Below, piece by piece: positions 1-11,839 of a DNA stretch of 64,000 bases; within the stretch, counting starts at the first letter, position 1; every line of letters begins with the position of its first letter. The notes under the pieces were generated by a model. The model saw only the letters and a program-made list of their open reading frames with translations, searched no databases and was not told the DNA's origin. Source of the stretch: Eutypa lata (taxonomy: Eukaryota > Ascomycota > Sordariomycetes > Xylariales > Diatrypaceae). The translations under genes were made by a program, and so were the position numbers. The stretch spans positions 62,001 to 126,000 of the forward strand of contig JAKULF010000017.1 in the NCBI GenBank assembly GCA_022661535.1, in the 5' to 3' direction.

Positions 1-1
1 T

Positions 2-1522
2 AACGGATTTATAGATGACGAGGTGACGTTTCAAGACATGGAAGCCGGTATAGAGCGGCATAAGAGGGAGAGTTGGTATAAGATTAGCATGACCTGCGAG
101 AAGGCTTTACGCCATGGCTATGGCTACGCCTGGGTCGATACTTGTTGCATCGACAAGTCCAGCAGTGCCGAGCTCAGTGAAGCCATCAACTCTATGTTCC
201 TGTGGTACCAAAATGCTGAAGAGTGTTTTGTTTATCTCGCGGATTATCCACATGATAACCTCATTGAGGAAGAGCTCGCCAAATGCCGATGGCTAACTAG
301 AGGATGGACTCTCCAAGAGCTTATCGCGCCTGAGGATTTATACTTTTATAATTCCCGGTGGTCGAATATTGCATGGAAACGAGACCTTGGGATGCCCGAT
401 GTTCTTTCGAGACTTACTTTAATCCCCAAGGAAGTGCTCCTGGGTGGAGTGGACTCACTTTCCGAGTTTTCCGCGGCACAGAAAATGTCATGGGCAGCGA
501 GGAGGCAAACAACGCGCATTGAAGATGCGGCTTACTGTCTTTTGGGTCTTTTCGACATCAATATGCCCTTACTGTATGGCGAGAGGCACAAAGCATTCGC
601 TCGACTGCAGGGAGAGATTTTGACCATGTCTGGAGATTTAACACTTCTAGCGTGGAATCCCACAGATTACAGTCAGCCCGACTCTTTTTGCAGCGTATTC
701 GCCCAGCATCCTTCGGCATTTAGGGATTCGGGCTGTATCCAGAACGTGGAAAACCCTCGCAAGCATCCAAGTTCTATGACGGCCTGGGGTATTATGTCTA
801 ATGTATTTATTTATGTGACGAGTGAGCTTCCCGAAATAGAATACGGCTTATATGCGGGCATGATGCCCGGCCTGAAACCTGCGGTAGTGCCTGTGAGCAT
901 GGAAGGACCAAATGTTTACTCCCGCGTCCAAAATCGTGGTTTGGTCAATTTCGAAAGAAATGTGGTTGATCAGAGACATCTCAAGGCTACCGGCGATATA
1001 ACAACATACCTAGCCACAAATAATACGCAGCTGAAGGACAAAAGGATGATCCGCCTACACCTGGTCTTGGGACCAGGGTTGCAGCTGCTGGGAGCATTTC
1101 CCAAGAATCTCTGGCACGATATAGACAAGTATTCTTTTGGAGATTTCGACCACCCATTCAGAGTATTTACGTTCGTAGCTGATATTGGACGGTATAAAAG
1201 GGAACTGATGCTGCTGGTTCTATCGAGCATAAAGGAGGAGTTCCAGTCCCTGGAAGGATGCCACATTATCATGTTTGAGCCGGAGTGTTTCCCAACACAA
1301 GCAACAATTCTCATGTCACTATCTCATAAAGACGCTCTTCATGAAGGGAACTTCCGCCTGGAGTTTCCAGAGATGGCTGACCTGGGACCCGAGTGGATAT
1401 TTAGAAGAAATAACCATGCAGATGGCGTTGTTGTACGTGCCTCTGAAAGTCAGCAGGATAACGATGGGTACCTATCTCTTACGATAGAACCGATTGATAC
1501 GCTCGTAGAACGTTACCCTTAG
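2..1522 (+). CDS. HET-domain (heterokaryon incompatibility) protein, 5' partial
   Basis: The reading frame is open from base 2 and runs to a TAG at 1520-1522, so the true start and the first HET motif lie left of the window; a GTG at 23 is not a real start. The visible part (about 506 residues) begins in the HET domain: VTFQDM near the edge, then WVDTCCIDK, the FVYLADY strand, and CRWLTRGWTLQELIAP. It continues into the usual following block with MSWAARRQTTRIEDAAYCLLG and MPLLYGE, and ends in a long C-terminal region I do not recognise. HET proteins trigger cell death when unlike fungal individuals fuse; most copies in a genome have no proven role. No intron is needed in the visible part. A degraded second HET gene lies at about 38.5 kb, so this locus is the intact member. 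Confidence 0.9.
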   Translation, partial: NGFIDDEVTFQDMEAGIERHKRESWYKISMTCEKALRHGYGYAWVDTCCIDKSSSAELSEAINSMFLWYQNAEECFVYLADYPHDNLIEEELAKCRWLTRGWTLQELIAPEDLYFYNSRWSNIAWKRDLGMPDVLSRLTLIPKEVLLGGVDSLSEFSAAQKMSWAARRQTTRIEDAAYCLLGLFDINMPLLYGERHKAFARLQGEILTMSGDLTLLAWNPTDYSQPDSFCSVFAQHPSAFRDSGCIQNVENPRKHPSSMTAWGIMSNVFIYVTSELPEIEYGLYAGMMPGLKPAVVPVSMEGPNVYSRVQNRGLVNFERNVVDQRHLKATGDITTYLATNNTQLKDKRMIRLHLVLGPGLQLLGAFPKNLWHDIDKYSFGDFDHPFRVFTFVADIGRYKRELMLLVLSSIKEEFQSLEGCHIIMFEPECFPTQATILMSLSHKDALHEGNFRLEFPEMADLGPEWIFRRNNHADGVVVRASESQQDNDGYLSLTIEPIDTLVERYP

Positions 1523-2023
1523 CCTGTCCGGCGTTGAACCAAAACATAGGCATCACATCACTGGGTCGTTCATTTGTGTTTGGAAGACTCACCCGGTTAG
1601 ATACGTCACGTTCCGAGGAGTCTCTTTGAAAAGGGAATAAGTTCATTCTATGTATACATTCACTTGATAGAATAATATCTAAAGCTGAACTCCTAAGAAG
1701 CTACGCTTGATCTTCCGCTGAAAGCTGCTCTGACAGTTCAAGCCTTGCGCGAGGAAATGTCTGCTCCAACGGCACTTGGAGTCGCCCGGGCTAGCAACGA
1801 CCTCATGTTAAAACCTAAAAGTCCAAGACATTAGAAAAGCTCTTATTTATAAGTGGGAGAATATATGATAAATTACTATAGCTGTTATGCAATCACTAGG
1901 TAGGTAGTATCTATTTTAGCAGTAGCTTTCCCCTTCATTTTAGGGTTGATACAACAACGCCCTTCAGAAACTAGTAAGAATTCTTTACACAGCTGGCAGG
2001 CGTCATGGTTCTTACGAACATCC
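1523..2023. other. intergenic, convergent 3' ends
   Basis: AT-rich spacer between the HET gene and the minus-strand gene that ends at 2024. The minus-strand frame open at 1885-2133 overlaps it and is discussed under that gene. I see no RNA gene or repeat here. Confidence 0.6.
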
Positions 2024-2896
2024 TCAAGGCAAAAGCCCAGATAATTCTGCAATCTGCCCAGTGTATAGCCGATTGCTGCGTCTCCACGTAGCATCTTCCT
2101 GACAAATCCCGATTTCACGTGAGTTCCTACCATCGCCGAGATTGACCCAAGTGGTCACAACGACCACGAGGAATTCAAACCCTTCCATGCCCTGCTCCTT
2201 GAGTTGTATTCGGTAGTCGCAGTGGCAGTCATAGCACCCGGCGATTTTGTTAGTGTTCCGGACGACCTCGTCAAAGGGGCCGCTATTGCGGCTGCATTCG
2301 ACAGTCACATCGCCATTTGGTCGGGGGCCCGCCGTGAACTTGAATTGGTTATGCTCGCACACATCAAGGCTGAATTCAGTTGGGTATGAACTTGGTGGTA
2401 TTCGCTGCTCTAGCGCAACAAATACCCCATGCTCGTTCACGCTGTGACTCCAGTCCTTGTGACACGGGTGTTCACCCGAGAAATCGGAAGTGGTGTTGGT
2501 CTGGAGAAGTTCCTCTAGATCGGCTGTGTCTCTCCCGGCGTCATGCGCCTGCTTCAACGCATGGAGGATGAGCGGATGGTAGGAGGGTGGGTAGGGGATG
2601 TGAGGGTTGGTGAATTTGAAGGTGGAAGCCTGACAGGCGCGGCCCGTGCTGTCATCCACAGGGATGGCAAGCCCCGGGCGATGAAGCTCCTCGCATTCGG
2701 TGCAATAGGCCAAGGATGGAATCTCATTCGCTAAAATCGGGAAGAGTTCATCGTGTGTGAATTCCTTCCTCAGCTCATGGAGAATGCGTTCGTTGATACG
2801 TCCTAGTGCTGTGTTATATTCCTCTAGAATAATGTCGGAGACTCGTCCAACTTGCTCTTCAGGGACGCCGCCTACAATGGGTTGAGGTTGGGCCAT
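2024..2896 (-). CDS. conserved fungal hypothetical protein with Cys-pair motifs
   Basis: A single open frame of 290 residues from ATG at 2896 to a stop at 2024. I do not recognise a named domain. The N-terminal 70 residues look helical. There are a CTEC pair at about residues 65-68 and a C-x2-C-x-C group (CYDCHC) near residue 220 that could bind zinc. The latter is followed by an FLVVVVTTWVNLGDGR strand-turn. That late segment (an acidic or Cys-containing stretch, then a hydrophobic strand, then W-x-[ND]-LG-x-GR and a W-R-[ST] close to the end) resembles the C-terminus of many uncharacterised fungal F-box-associated proteins; this is from memory and weak. A competing frame (1885-2133) with its own C-x2-C could replace the last 30 residues if there were a frameshift or short intron at 2130. 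The function is unknown. Confidence 0.6.
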   Translation of the reverse strand: MAQPQPIVGGVPEEQVGRVSDIILEEYNTALGRINERILHELRKEFTHDELFPILANEIPSLAYCTECEELHRPGLAIPVDDSTGRACQASTFKFTNPHIPYPPSYHPLILHALKQAHDAGRDTADLEELLQTNTTSDFSGEHPCHKDWSHSVNEHGVFVALEQRIPPSSYPTEFSLDVCEHNQFKFTAGPRPNGDVTVECSRNSGPFDEVVRNTNKIAGCYDCHCDYRIQLKEQGMEGFEFLVVVVTTWVNLGDGRNSREIGICQEDATWRRSNRLYTGQIAELSGLLP

Positions 2897-4705
2897 GGTA
2901 TCTGTTAATATTTCAAGGTTGTTAAAATTGGGTTTCGATTTAAGTTTCGTGAGAATGAATGGATAGTTGGTGTTAGAGAGATTGACTGAACCATAATCGT
3001 AGACTGGATCAAGGCTGCTATAAATACATCTCGATAACGTCTCTATTATTCGAGATCACGGGAGTTATTTGCTACTAACTGTACAATTGTTAATATCAAC
3101 CTATTTGTTATCTTACACTCGCCTTGTAATCGACTATGATATGATGCATTGTTGTGACCACTCAAAGGTAACGCTTCATAACAATTGTCATTGTTCATCG
3201 GATTCTAGTCCATATGTAGGTGAGTAGGTAGGTATGTATACAGGAGACTCGACATCAAATAGTTTGGAGCTAAGTATGTACTTTGTAGGAGTTAAAACAT
3301 GTTCTTTAGAGACTGTTCAGCCAACCCGAGTGGCTTAATTATGCATAATAGTATCTAGCAAACCATCCATGTCATGCGTCAGACCGTCAATATATCCGTG
3401 GCTTGTCTACACACTATAGTAGTTCCTTACGCACCTGGGTAGACAGCGTGAACGCCATTCTTAACCGTAAACGGTGCTCGGTCGAGTACAGACGGGTACG
3501 ACCAAAGTTCGGACAGAACCACATCCGGCCGCCAGCCAGAACGTGTTGTCGTATTTCATTCATTCATTCATTCAGTCATTTCTTCTTCTTTGATTTCTAG
3601 CGAGGATATCACGTCTGAAGGCTTCGAAGTCGAAACCAAGTGCCCCTTCCTATAACTCGAGCCGGGGTCTAAACGTCGTCGGATTCGATCTTCTACCGTT
3701 TCATGTGGTAGAGAAGTGGGGGCTTACGTACCTGTCGCCCGGAACCTCGGGTGCCTTAAGGCGCTAAAGGATGCTAAGCTTTTTTGATGTGCAGATCCCA
3801 AGACGGCCCCTGGCGTCTATGGGGCTAAAGTCAACTGAACAATCAACAATTTGGCGTTTATTACCTATTAAGCATAAGCTGGGTTGAACATTAATACCTA
3901 CATATGTACCTATGTTTGTCAATAACCTTTTCATTTCCCCCTTTCAGATATCTAGAAGGTAACGCCGAAATACACTTGGAAGATCACTAAACTTGGTTTG
4001 GTAAAGAACATCTGCAATGTACGTATATACATTAATCCAGGCCATGGGGCTGATCATCACAATGTGAGCATCCAACGTTAGCTGACTGTAGGTAGGGTAG
4101 GGTACAATACATACATGAGACGAGTGTGACTAGGAAATTGTGTTTGAGGTTGGCCCCAAACTGCCTGGGCTGTTGGCTGGCTGAGTAAAAGGAAGTGGCG
4201 TGGCGTCATACCTACCTTGCCTACACGGTAATCACAGGTAAACGAAAATGGCTTAAGTTAGGTACCTACAGGTACCTGGCCTGCTAGCTGATCTCTGTGG
4301 CTCTGTGGGCTACCTCTTGCCTCTTTTCTTTTCTCCCTTGTTTGCACAGCCCGTATGTAGTTAATGACCACGATGCTCCATTCATAGATTGATAGTTAAT
4401 TGTCTATTAGCCTTTTGCCTCTCTATTTCTTGTGTTTCTTTCATACGCACCTAGCTCTAATCTCCCATAAACGTCTTACATTGTCGTCATCCTTTTATTC
4501 CTATTGTAATCTTCTCCGTTTTCTTTGGTGCTTGCTCTCTCCAAAGGCGGCGGCACTGCACGACCATTACCTTCATAGTAGATACAATTATTACGCCCCC
4601 TACAACCTTTGCTTTCCTACCTCTTTGCTTTGCGCATTCTGATTTTTGGAGCTATATACTTCTTCCCTCTTAATAGATTGTAATCTTTTCAGGAAAAAGA
4701 TCACG
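2897..4705. other. intergenic, divergent promoters
   Basis: 1.8 kb between two divergently transcribed genes. It holds scattered TAGGTA/TACCTA tetramers (for example near 3225, 4090 and 4260) and a short CATT repeat at about 3557-3576. Pyrimidine-rich sequence at 4310-4640 just before the protease gene is probably its promoter and leader. An 80-codon open frame at 4400-4642 has no coding character. No gene found. Confidence 0.55.
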
Positions 4706-6224
4706 ATGAAATCAAGTTTAAGTTTCATAGTATGTTCATGGGCAGTTCCCACCACTGTCTATGCTCAGGTCGTCCAATGGGGTATCGCGAAACGCGAACC
4801 TCAGGAGCCGAACCTCGGTCGACGGCAGGCCCAAAGTATCGAGGAAATCATCACCAACGACAAGACAAATGGAGGTTATTTTGCAACCTGTAAGGTCGGG
4901 ACACCGGGCCAGGATGTCACGTTGCAGCTCGACACAGGGAGTAGCGACATTTGGGTGCCTTCAAGTGACTCCAGTGTATGCGTAGAAAGCCGTGCTTCGA
5001 AAGGTTGTTCTCTTGGATCGTGTAAGTACCTCGTCCCACGAATATCCCACCCACGCAATATATATAGGCATGCCTTGACTAACACGTGGCCCACAACATC
5101 CAGTCATCTCAGCAGATTCTTCATCATTCGTAGATGCAGGCGAGGGCGATTTCAGCATCTCCTATGTCGACGGTAGTTCTGCAAACGGTGACTACTTCAC
5201 CGACGTTTTTGAGATCGGCGACACATCGGTACCGAACATGACAATAGGGCTTGGTGTAAAAACTAATATTCCTTACGGGCTTGTAGGGGTTGGATATGCT
5301 GCAAACGAAGCCGCTCAGGGTACGATATATCCCAACTTACCAGTCCAGATGCAACAAGAGGGCCTCATATCTACGGTGGCGTACAGTCTATGGTTGAACG
5401 ATTTGGATGCTAGCACCGGAAACATACTCTTCGGCGGTATAGACACGGAGAAGTATAAAGGCGACCTCACCCGTATCAACATCTATAAAGACCCGAGAAC
5501 GAAGGCGTTCACGTCGTTTATCGTTGCCTTGACGTCGCTGAACGCAGTCTCGGATTCTGGTACCGACACCCTGCCCTCGGAAGAGTACCCGATCTCCGTC
5601 GTACTCGATTCGGGAACCACTCTGAGCTACCTACCGATAGACCTAGCATCAGCGATCTGGCAGGAGGTGGGGGCTCAGTACTCGGCGGAGCTTGGCAGCG
5701 CCGTGCTTCCTTGTAGCCGAGAGAACGGCGCGGGCTACTTCTCGTTCGGGTTTGCGGGGCCCGGAGGCCCGGTGATCAACGTGACGATGGACGAGCTCGT
5801 GCTACCCCTCACCACCGGCAACACGCAGCCGACGTTCCCGTCGGGGACGTATGCGGGACAGGAAGCCTGCCTCTTCGGCATACAAAACTTCAGCTCCGAC
5901 CCCTTCTTGCTAGGCGACACCTTCCTGAGATCGGCGTACGTCGTGTACGACCTGATCAACAACGAAGTCGGGCTGGCGCCGACGGATTTCAACGCGACCG
6001 AGTCCAACGTCGTCCCCTTCGAGAGCAAGGGTGCCCCGATCCCTTCGGCGACCGCGGCGCCTAGCCAAGATTCTCTCGAGGCGGGTTCGTCCGACTCCCC
6101 GTCGTTTGGCGCAAGCGATGGTTTTCAGGAGAAGCTTAATGCTGCCTCCGTGCCTGCTGCCATTGGCTGGCTCACTTTCGGGGTCATCGGTGCAAGCTTG
6201 GTTTTCATGATGGGTGGTCTCTGA
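4706..6224 (+). CDS. GPI-anchored aspartic protease, yapsin/Opsb type
   Basis: Two exons, 4706-5021 and 5104-6224, giving 478 residues. The 82-nt intron has donor GTAAGT and acceptor CAG and keeps frame. I chose ATG 4706 over 4646 because it starts directly with a signal peptide (residues 1-20, ending VYA). Dibasic KR and RR sites at about residues 29-40 fit propeptide removal. The two catalytic aspartates are visible: LDTGSSDIWVP (Asp76) and VVLDSGTTLSYLP (Asp274), so this is a complete pepsin-fold (A1) protease. After the catalytic domain comes a Ser/Ala-rich linker (about 415-450) and a hydrophobic C-terminus (AAIGWLTFGVIGASLVFMMGGL region) typical of a GPI-attachment signal. It would act at the plasma membrane or wall, cleaving at basic residues as yapsins do. 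The class is secure; the exact orthologue is not. Confidence 0.9.
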
Positions 6225-6935
6225 AACCCTGCGGATACTAAGCAAACCTGGGTTGATGTGGGTTTAGTTAGGTGAGTTAAGCGAATTGGCGCGGGGTATT
6301 TTGGGCGCAATAGACTGGTTGCATTGATGGCGTTTCTTGGGTATGTACCTAACTATTATTTTGACTGCATGAGTTTCCGTTTCCACACATGTATACAGAT
6401 AACTTATAAAATACGTACCCTTCGAATCGGATTGAAGTTTAACCTGGTGCCTACCCAACTCATCTTAAACGCCCGGCCCTTATTCCCAGGAGAGGACAGA
6501 CATGTGAACATGTAAAAGACAAGTAAACAAGTGATATAAATTCATTTATATATCCCGTTTTAGTCACATATTCTCACACTAATTACTGACAAAAAACCAA
6601 CATAAACTTTGACTTCCAACATGACATTCCATCTAAACTATTAGCTACTTCGTAAGTTTCAATTGATGGATATATGGGATATGACGCTATCAATGCGATA
6701 AGCGAGAATATCCCTGGTTTAATTACTGCACTAAGAAGCTTGGCATCGTCCTATTCCGCAAAGCCCAAATTTTTTAAATGACAAGATGCTGATTGGGAGA
6801 TGGTTGATCAGTGGTGGTTTGTTGGAAAGAGAAAATACTAAATAGAAAGCGTGATATTCCTTCCCTTCTTGTTTCTCAACCTCGGTCTTTTTTGTTGTTG
6901 TGGTTATAAATTTACATAATAGTCATTCTTTCAAG
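6225..6935. other. intergenic: protease 3' end and mEF-G promoter
   Basis: AT-rich, with no ORF of coding character. CT-rich sequence at about 6858-6895 directly precedes the mEF-G start and is probably core promoter or leader. Confidence 0.5.
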
Positions 6936-9666
6936 ATGAGGGTGCAGCAGACGGTGGCTGCTCTCAATGACGGCCGAATCTTAGGTTCGAGATGTTGCGC
7001 CAGATTTTTAACTATACGCCCTACGATAGCTTCGTCCTCTCCGGCGCCTCTGATCGCCGCACCGGTCCAGGTCGGCGGAAGAAGATATTTCAACCTCAGC
7101 AAACCGAGATATGCCGCCGTTAGTGGGGCTGCCAGCGCTGCGTAAGTTTGGACATTCAGTGGTCATCATGCGTGGTTTTTATAGCTTCTTAATTTGGGAG
7201 TAGGTGGGCTGATGAATGTCGCTTAACAGTTTGAGGAAAGCTGCCGAAGAAGCTGCGAATCTCACCCCTGAGGCCGTCGCTGCCAAGATGAGCCCCGAAG
7301 AGAAGAAGCGCTTGTCGAGAGTGCGCAACATTGGTATTGCTGTATGTTCCTACACGTCCTCTGCCTTTACACGATCTCTTTTGCGACATCGGATGGGACG
7401 AAAGACATAGGAGAAAGAAATAAAGAAAGAAAGAAGCAGGTTTGCTAAAATAAGAGGAGAACAGGCGCATATCGATAGCGGAAAGACGACAGTTACCGAA
7501 CGAGTTCTCTTCTATACCGGTCGAATCAAGCAAATACACGAAGTCCGTGGCAAGGATGGTGTCGGATCTAAGATGGACTCTATGGAGCTCGAGCGAGAAA
7601 AGGGAATTACCATCCAGTCGGCCGCTACATTCTGTGACTGGAAGAAAGTCGAGGATGGCGAGGAGCACACCTACCATGTCAACCTTATCGATACCCCTGG
7701 ACACATCGATTTCACCATTGAGGTCGAGCGGGCCCTGAGAGTTCTGGACGGCGCCGTCATGATCCTCTGTGCTGTCAGCGGTGTTCAGTCCCAGACTATC
7801 ACCGTTGACAGGCAGATGAAACGATACAACATCCCCCGAATCAGCTTCGTCAACAAGATGGACCGCATGGGTGCCAATCCCTGGAAGGCTGTCGAGCAGA
7901 TCAACTCCAAACTCAAGTTCCCGGCCGCCGCCATTCAGGTCCCTATCGGCTTGGAGGACCAGCACAAGGGCGTTGTTGATTTGATCCAAATGAGATCCAT
8001 CTACACCGAAGGTCCGAGAGGAATTCAAGTTCGAGTCGAAGACAGTATACCCGAAGATGTCCGAGAGCTCGCCGAACAGAAGCGCCAGGAGCTCATCGAG
8101 AAGCTGGCAGATGTGGACGATGAGATTGCCGAGATCTTCTTGGAGGAGGGGACCCCGACGCCCGAGCAGATCAAGGCGGCTATCCGCAGAGCTACGGTTG
8201 CGTTGAAGTTCACCCCAGTTATGATGGGTTCTGCCCTCGCCGACAAGTCGATTCAGCCGATGCTTGATGCCGTCTGCGACTTCCTACCACAGCCAAGCGA
8301 TATCGAAAACGTGGCGTTAGATAAGTCCAAGGGAGAGGCACAGACGAAGCTGGTTCCTTACAACTCGCTGCCGTTCGTCGGTCTGGCTTTCAAGCTTGAA
8401 GAGAACAACTACGGCCAGCTCACATATATCCGAGTGTACCAGGGAACGTTACGGAAAGGAACCTACCTGTTTAACTCGAGAACCGACAAGAAGGTCAGAA
8501 TTCCGCGTATCGTGCGAATGCACTCCAACGAGATGGAGGATGTCAGCGAGGTTGGCGCTGGTGAGATTTGTGCTGTATTCGGTGTCGAGTGTGCCTCTGG
8601 CGACACCTTCACGGACGGAAACTTGCCTTATACCATGTCTTCTATGTTCGTCCCCGATGCTGTCATGTCGCTTTCCATCAAGCCGAAGCGGACAACCGAC
8701 GCCGATAACTTCAGTAAAGCCATGAACCGCTTCCAGCGCGAGGATCCCACCTTCAGGCTGTACGTCGATGAGGAGAGCGAAGAGACCATCATTTCGGGTA
8801 TGGGCGAGTTGCACTTGGAGATCTACATCGAGCGTCTGCGCCGAGAGTACAAGGTCGAGTGCATCACGGGCCAGCCCCGTGTCGCCTACCGCGAGACCAT
8901 CGCACAGAGGGCCGACTTCGACTACCTCCTGCGGAGGCAGACCGGCGGGCCGGGAGATTTCGCCCGCGTAGCCGGCTGGATCGAGCCCAACCCGGAAGCC
9001 GACAAGAACTGCTTCGAGAACCAGGTGACGGGAGGAGCCATCCCGGACAAGTTCATCTCGGCCTGCGGCAAGGGGTTCGAGGTGGTGTGCGAGAAGGGCC
9101 CGCTCCTGGGCCACAAGGTGATCGGGACCAAGATGGTGGTCAACGACGGGGCGACGCACGTGACGGACTCGTCGGACTTCGCCTTCAGCCTGGCGGCGCA
9201 GATGGCCTTCCGCAAGGTGTTCCCCGACGCGGGCGGCCAGGTCCTCGAGCCCCTCATGAAGACCACCATCATGGCCCCCAACGAGTTCCAGGGCAACATC
9301 CTCATGCTGATGAACAAGCGCAGCGCCACCATCATCGACACCGAGATCGGCAGCGAGGACTTCACCCTCATCGCCGACGTCAGCCTGAATGCCATGTTCG
9401 GGTTCAGCACCCAGCTCCGCGCGGCTACCCAGGGCAAGGGCGAGTTCAGCATGGAGTTTAGCCACTATGCGGCCGCGCCGCCGCATTTGCAGTAAGTTTA
9501 TTCCTTTTGGCTTTTGGTCTTTTCTTTTCTTTTCTTTTCTTCTTCTTTTTTCCCCCCTTGGATCCTGTCTTGTTTTTGGAAGAGGAAAGTTGATGGCTAA
9601 CGAATCAATAGGAGAGAGCTAGTTGCTAAGTACCAGCAAGAACTTGAAGCCAAGAGAACAAAGTGA
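6936..9666 (+). CDS. MEF1: mitochondrial elongation factor G (mEF-G1)
   Basis: Four exons (6936-7141, 7230-7341, 7465-9491, 9612-9666) encode 799 residues; all three introns (88, 123, 120 nt) have GT-AG ends and keep frame. The start ATG sits in a CAAGATGAG context and is followed by an Arg/Ser-rich mitochondrial presequence. The GTPase motifs are complete: AHIDSGKTT (P-loop, about 107-115), the LEREKGITI switch, DTPGH (182-186) and NKMD (236-239). Domain II, the EF-G IV domain and the C-terminal domain follow, with [20 protein letters not shown] near the end. The last small exon restores the conserved tail ([11 protein letters not shown]). The protein drives ribosome translocation in mitochondria; window neighbours uS8m and mS26 serve the same machinery but are not adjacent. 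A TTTTC microsatellite lies in intron 3. Confidence 0.95.
9519..9541. repeat. TTTTC microsatellite in mEF-G intron 3
   Basis: About four and a half copies of TTTTC/TTTCT within the third intron, likely serving as its pyrimidine-rich tract. It should be length-variable between strains. Confidence 0.7.
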
Positions 9667-11839
9667 TCTCACAGCAATGGTTGTATCTATAGACTTCACA
9701 GTTGGTGGGAAGACTTGGCCCTAAGCCTATGGTGGCGTAGGAACAGCTTGGCCACTTAACTAGGCTGCAGGAAAGCATGATGCGGTGTACCGCGGCGATG
9801 AAATAGAGGACGGTATGAAATGCTAGGAGACCAATGTTTACACGAAACGCCCATGTATATAGACATGTATAAGTAAGTATGATGGCGGCGTTACGGGACA
9901 GGAATATTATTCACGGATATAGGTAAGCGTCATGCCTAATGCGCAGATACATACATAGAAGAATCTAAACGAAACTCTCCTCCCTCAGTTCTTAAGAACC
10001 TTTCAAGAGACATGTTAAGATCATAGCTTTTGCACTTCTACTTTCTAACTATATCATGTTATTGGGATGCGTTGAATGGTATATCTACATATCTCCCTAT
10101 ATTCTGGGACCACTACGTACGTGAATAAGTAAATTGTCAGTAATACATATAAATAGCCCTCCAGGGAGTGACCTACCTAATCGAAGCTATTGAAAATGCT
10201 TAAGAACTATTAGCTTCGGGGGGCCATTCTTTGAGAACCTACGCTGCATGGCCCTTTGTAAATAATTACGGACAGAAGAAGTTCGTCTTCCATTCGGCCG
10301 TGAAGCTCAACGAAAGGTTTCTTGTTATTGTTTATCTGCTGTCGACAAAAAGACAGGCAAGACTGGCTTGGGTGTATACGTACCTAGACTAGAGGTAGGT
10401 ATGTAAACTGTCGCCAGCGTTGAAAGATAAGCAGGTAATAAGCACACTTAGCGCATACCTAGAGCTGCTTAATCAGAATGAGCAAAATACCTAGATGTAA
10501 GTAGGCTAGATGTAGGTAACTACATAACTAAATCGATCTCTCATTTCCAGCTCTAACCAGTGGTGAATTCATAGAAGATCCTGTCGATTTGTAGTAAAGA
10601 CTGAAGCTGAGATAGCATGACAAAACGCCAACTAGTATATTGTATTAACCGCTTACATCGATTAGTCCCAAGGCGGGGCTTGTTAGAAAGCATTTGTCAA
10701 AAACTTCTAGCTCATGAGGCTAGCAATGGCAATGTTGGATACATAGGTTGGTTACCTAATTAAGCCCAGTAGATATGTAAGTACGTACCTCAGCTTATTA
10801 ACAATAGATCCAACTGTGTAAGAATTATTAGTTGAGCAGCTTGTAAGCTGTTAATAAGCAGTTTGCAGAGGAGATACGGTGGGGATTGTTGTCTTAGTGC
10901 AAGGATGCCAGGATGCGTTGCGGCTCCGGTCCATTCCCAGTCAAGCGCTTGGTTTAGTCAACATCCACGACGGCTTGTTACTGGATCAAGTAGGTAATCT
11001 GAGTACATACTTTGATCGTAGACTGGTAGACTTACATGAAAAATAAATTGATAGTACATCCCGTACTCCAACTCTGCGGTGTAACTCACATCCAGGCAGT
11101 CAGCCCTTGGAACTCCCAACTTCCAATGAATTGGGCTTCTCCCTACATGTTGTTTCAAGCCCCGAGATGTACATACCTACATGGGGTAGATTATGGAGCT
11201 CCAATCGGTGATGAACCTTGCGACCCACCTGACTAGATTCGAGGCTGTAATGCTGCTTTGCGAATCATGACTAAGTAACCACCAAGCAGTAATGATGATG
11301 AAATACAACCACACAGCCCACAGTTCTGTACTTATCCCTGCAACAGTAGTGATGGGTAAGGGATCTTATTCGAGATGTGTATATCTGTTACACCGTAATA
11401 GATTATGCCCGTTGACTAATATAGCATTAAGCAAGGAAGCGAGGGGGTAGCTCTGCGGCGCCAGAAAGCTACACACGTAGAAAACATAACTATTGCTGAC
11501 AAGAATGAATGCAGAATAAGCGCCTCCACTTTGATGTCGATGAGCACCTATTGGAGGTTGATTATTCTTTCTTTTACGATGAGGTTCTGATACACATGAA
11601 AAGAAAGTTTGGCACTAGTTGTTCTCTTTCATACCTATCTTGGAATATATATAAAGCACAAAGGTCCTCCTTCCAAGCTACCTTCTAATGTCCTCCTCTC
11701 CTCCTCATCAAACATATCACCGTCACATCGAGCTCCAAGTAAATCAAAGCTCTACTTTCTCAACAATCGAACCGGTTGTTACCTATTACCATCAAATCAG
11801 TATCCTTATACTCTAACATAAGTCAACTCTTTCTTCAAG
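9667..11839. other. intergenic, 2.2 kb, with promoter of the quinone reductase
   Basis: No convincing gene. The DNA is AT-rich with many TAGGTA-type tetramers (about 10380-10520). The 70-codon frame at 11609-11821 lies across the TATA box and leader of the next gene and is not believed to be coding. Confidence 0.55.
11646..11657 (+). promoter_or_regulatory. TATA box upstream of quinone reductase
   Basis: TATATATAAAG-type element about 190 nt before the ATG at 11840, followed by a C/T-rich stretch as expected for a fungal leader. Position and sequence suggest a TATA-driven, possibly stress-inducible promoter; this is inference. Confidence 0.5.

Noticed and set aside
4400..4642. 80-codon frame ahead of the aspartic protease
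   Set aside because: Leu/Ser/Tyr/Phe-rich translation of a pyrimidine-rich leader; no homology-like features.
8449..9486. 345-codon open frame antisense to mEF-G
   Set aside because: It is the mirror of a GC-rich-third-position exon; composition is Ala/Arg/Gly/Glu/Val without motifs, and the sense strand is certain mEF-G.
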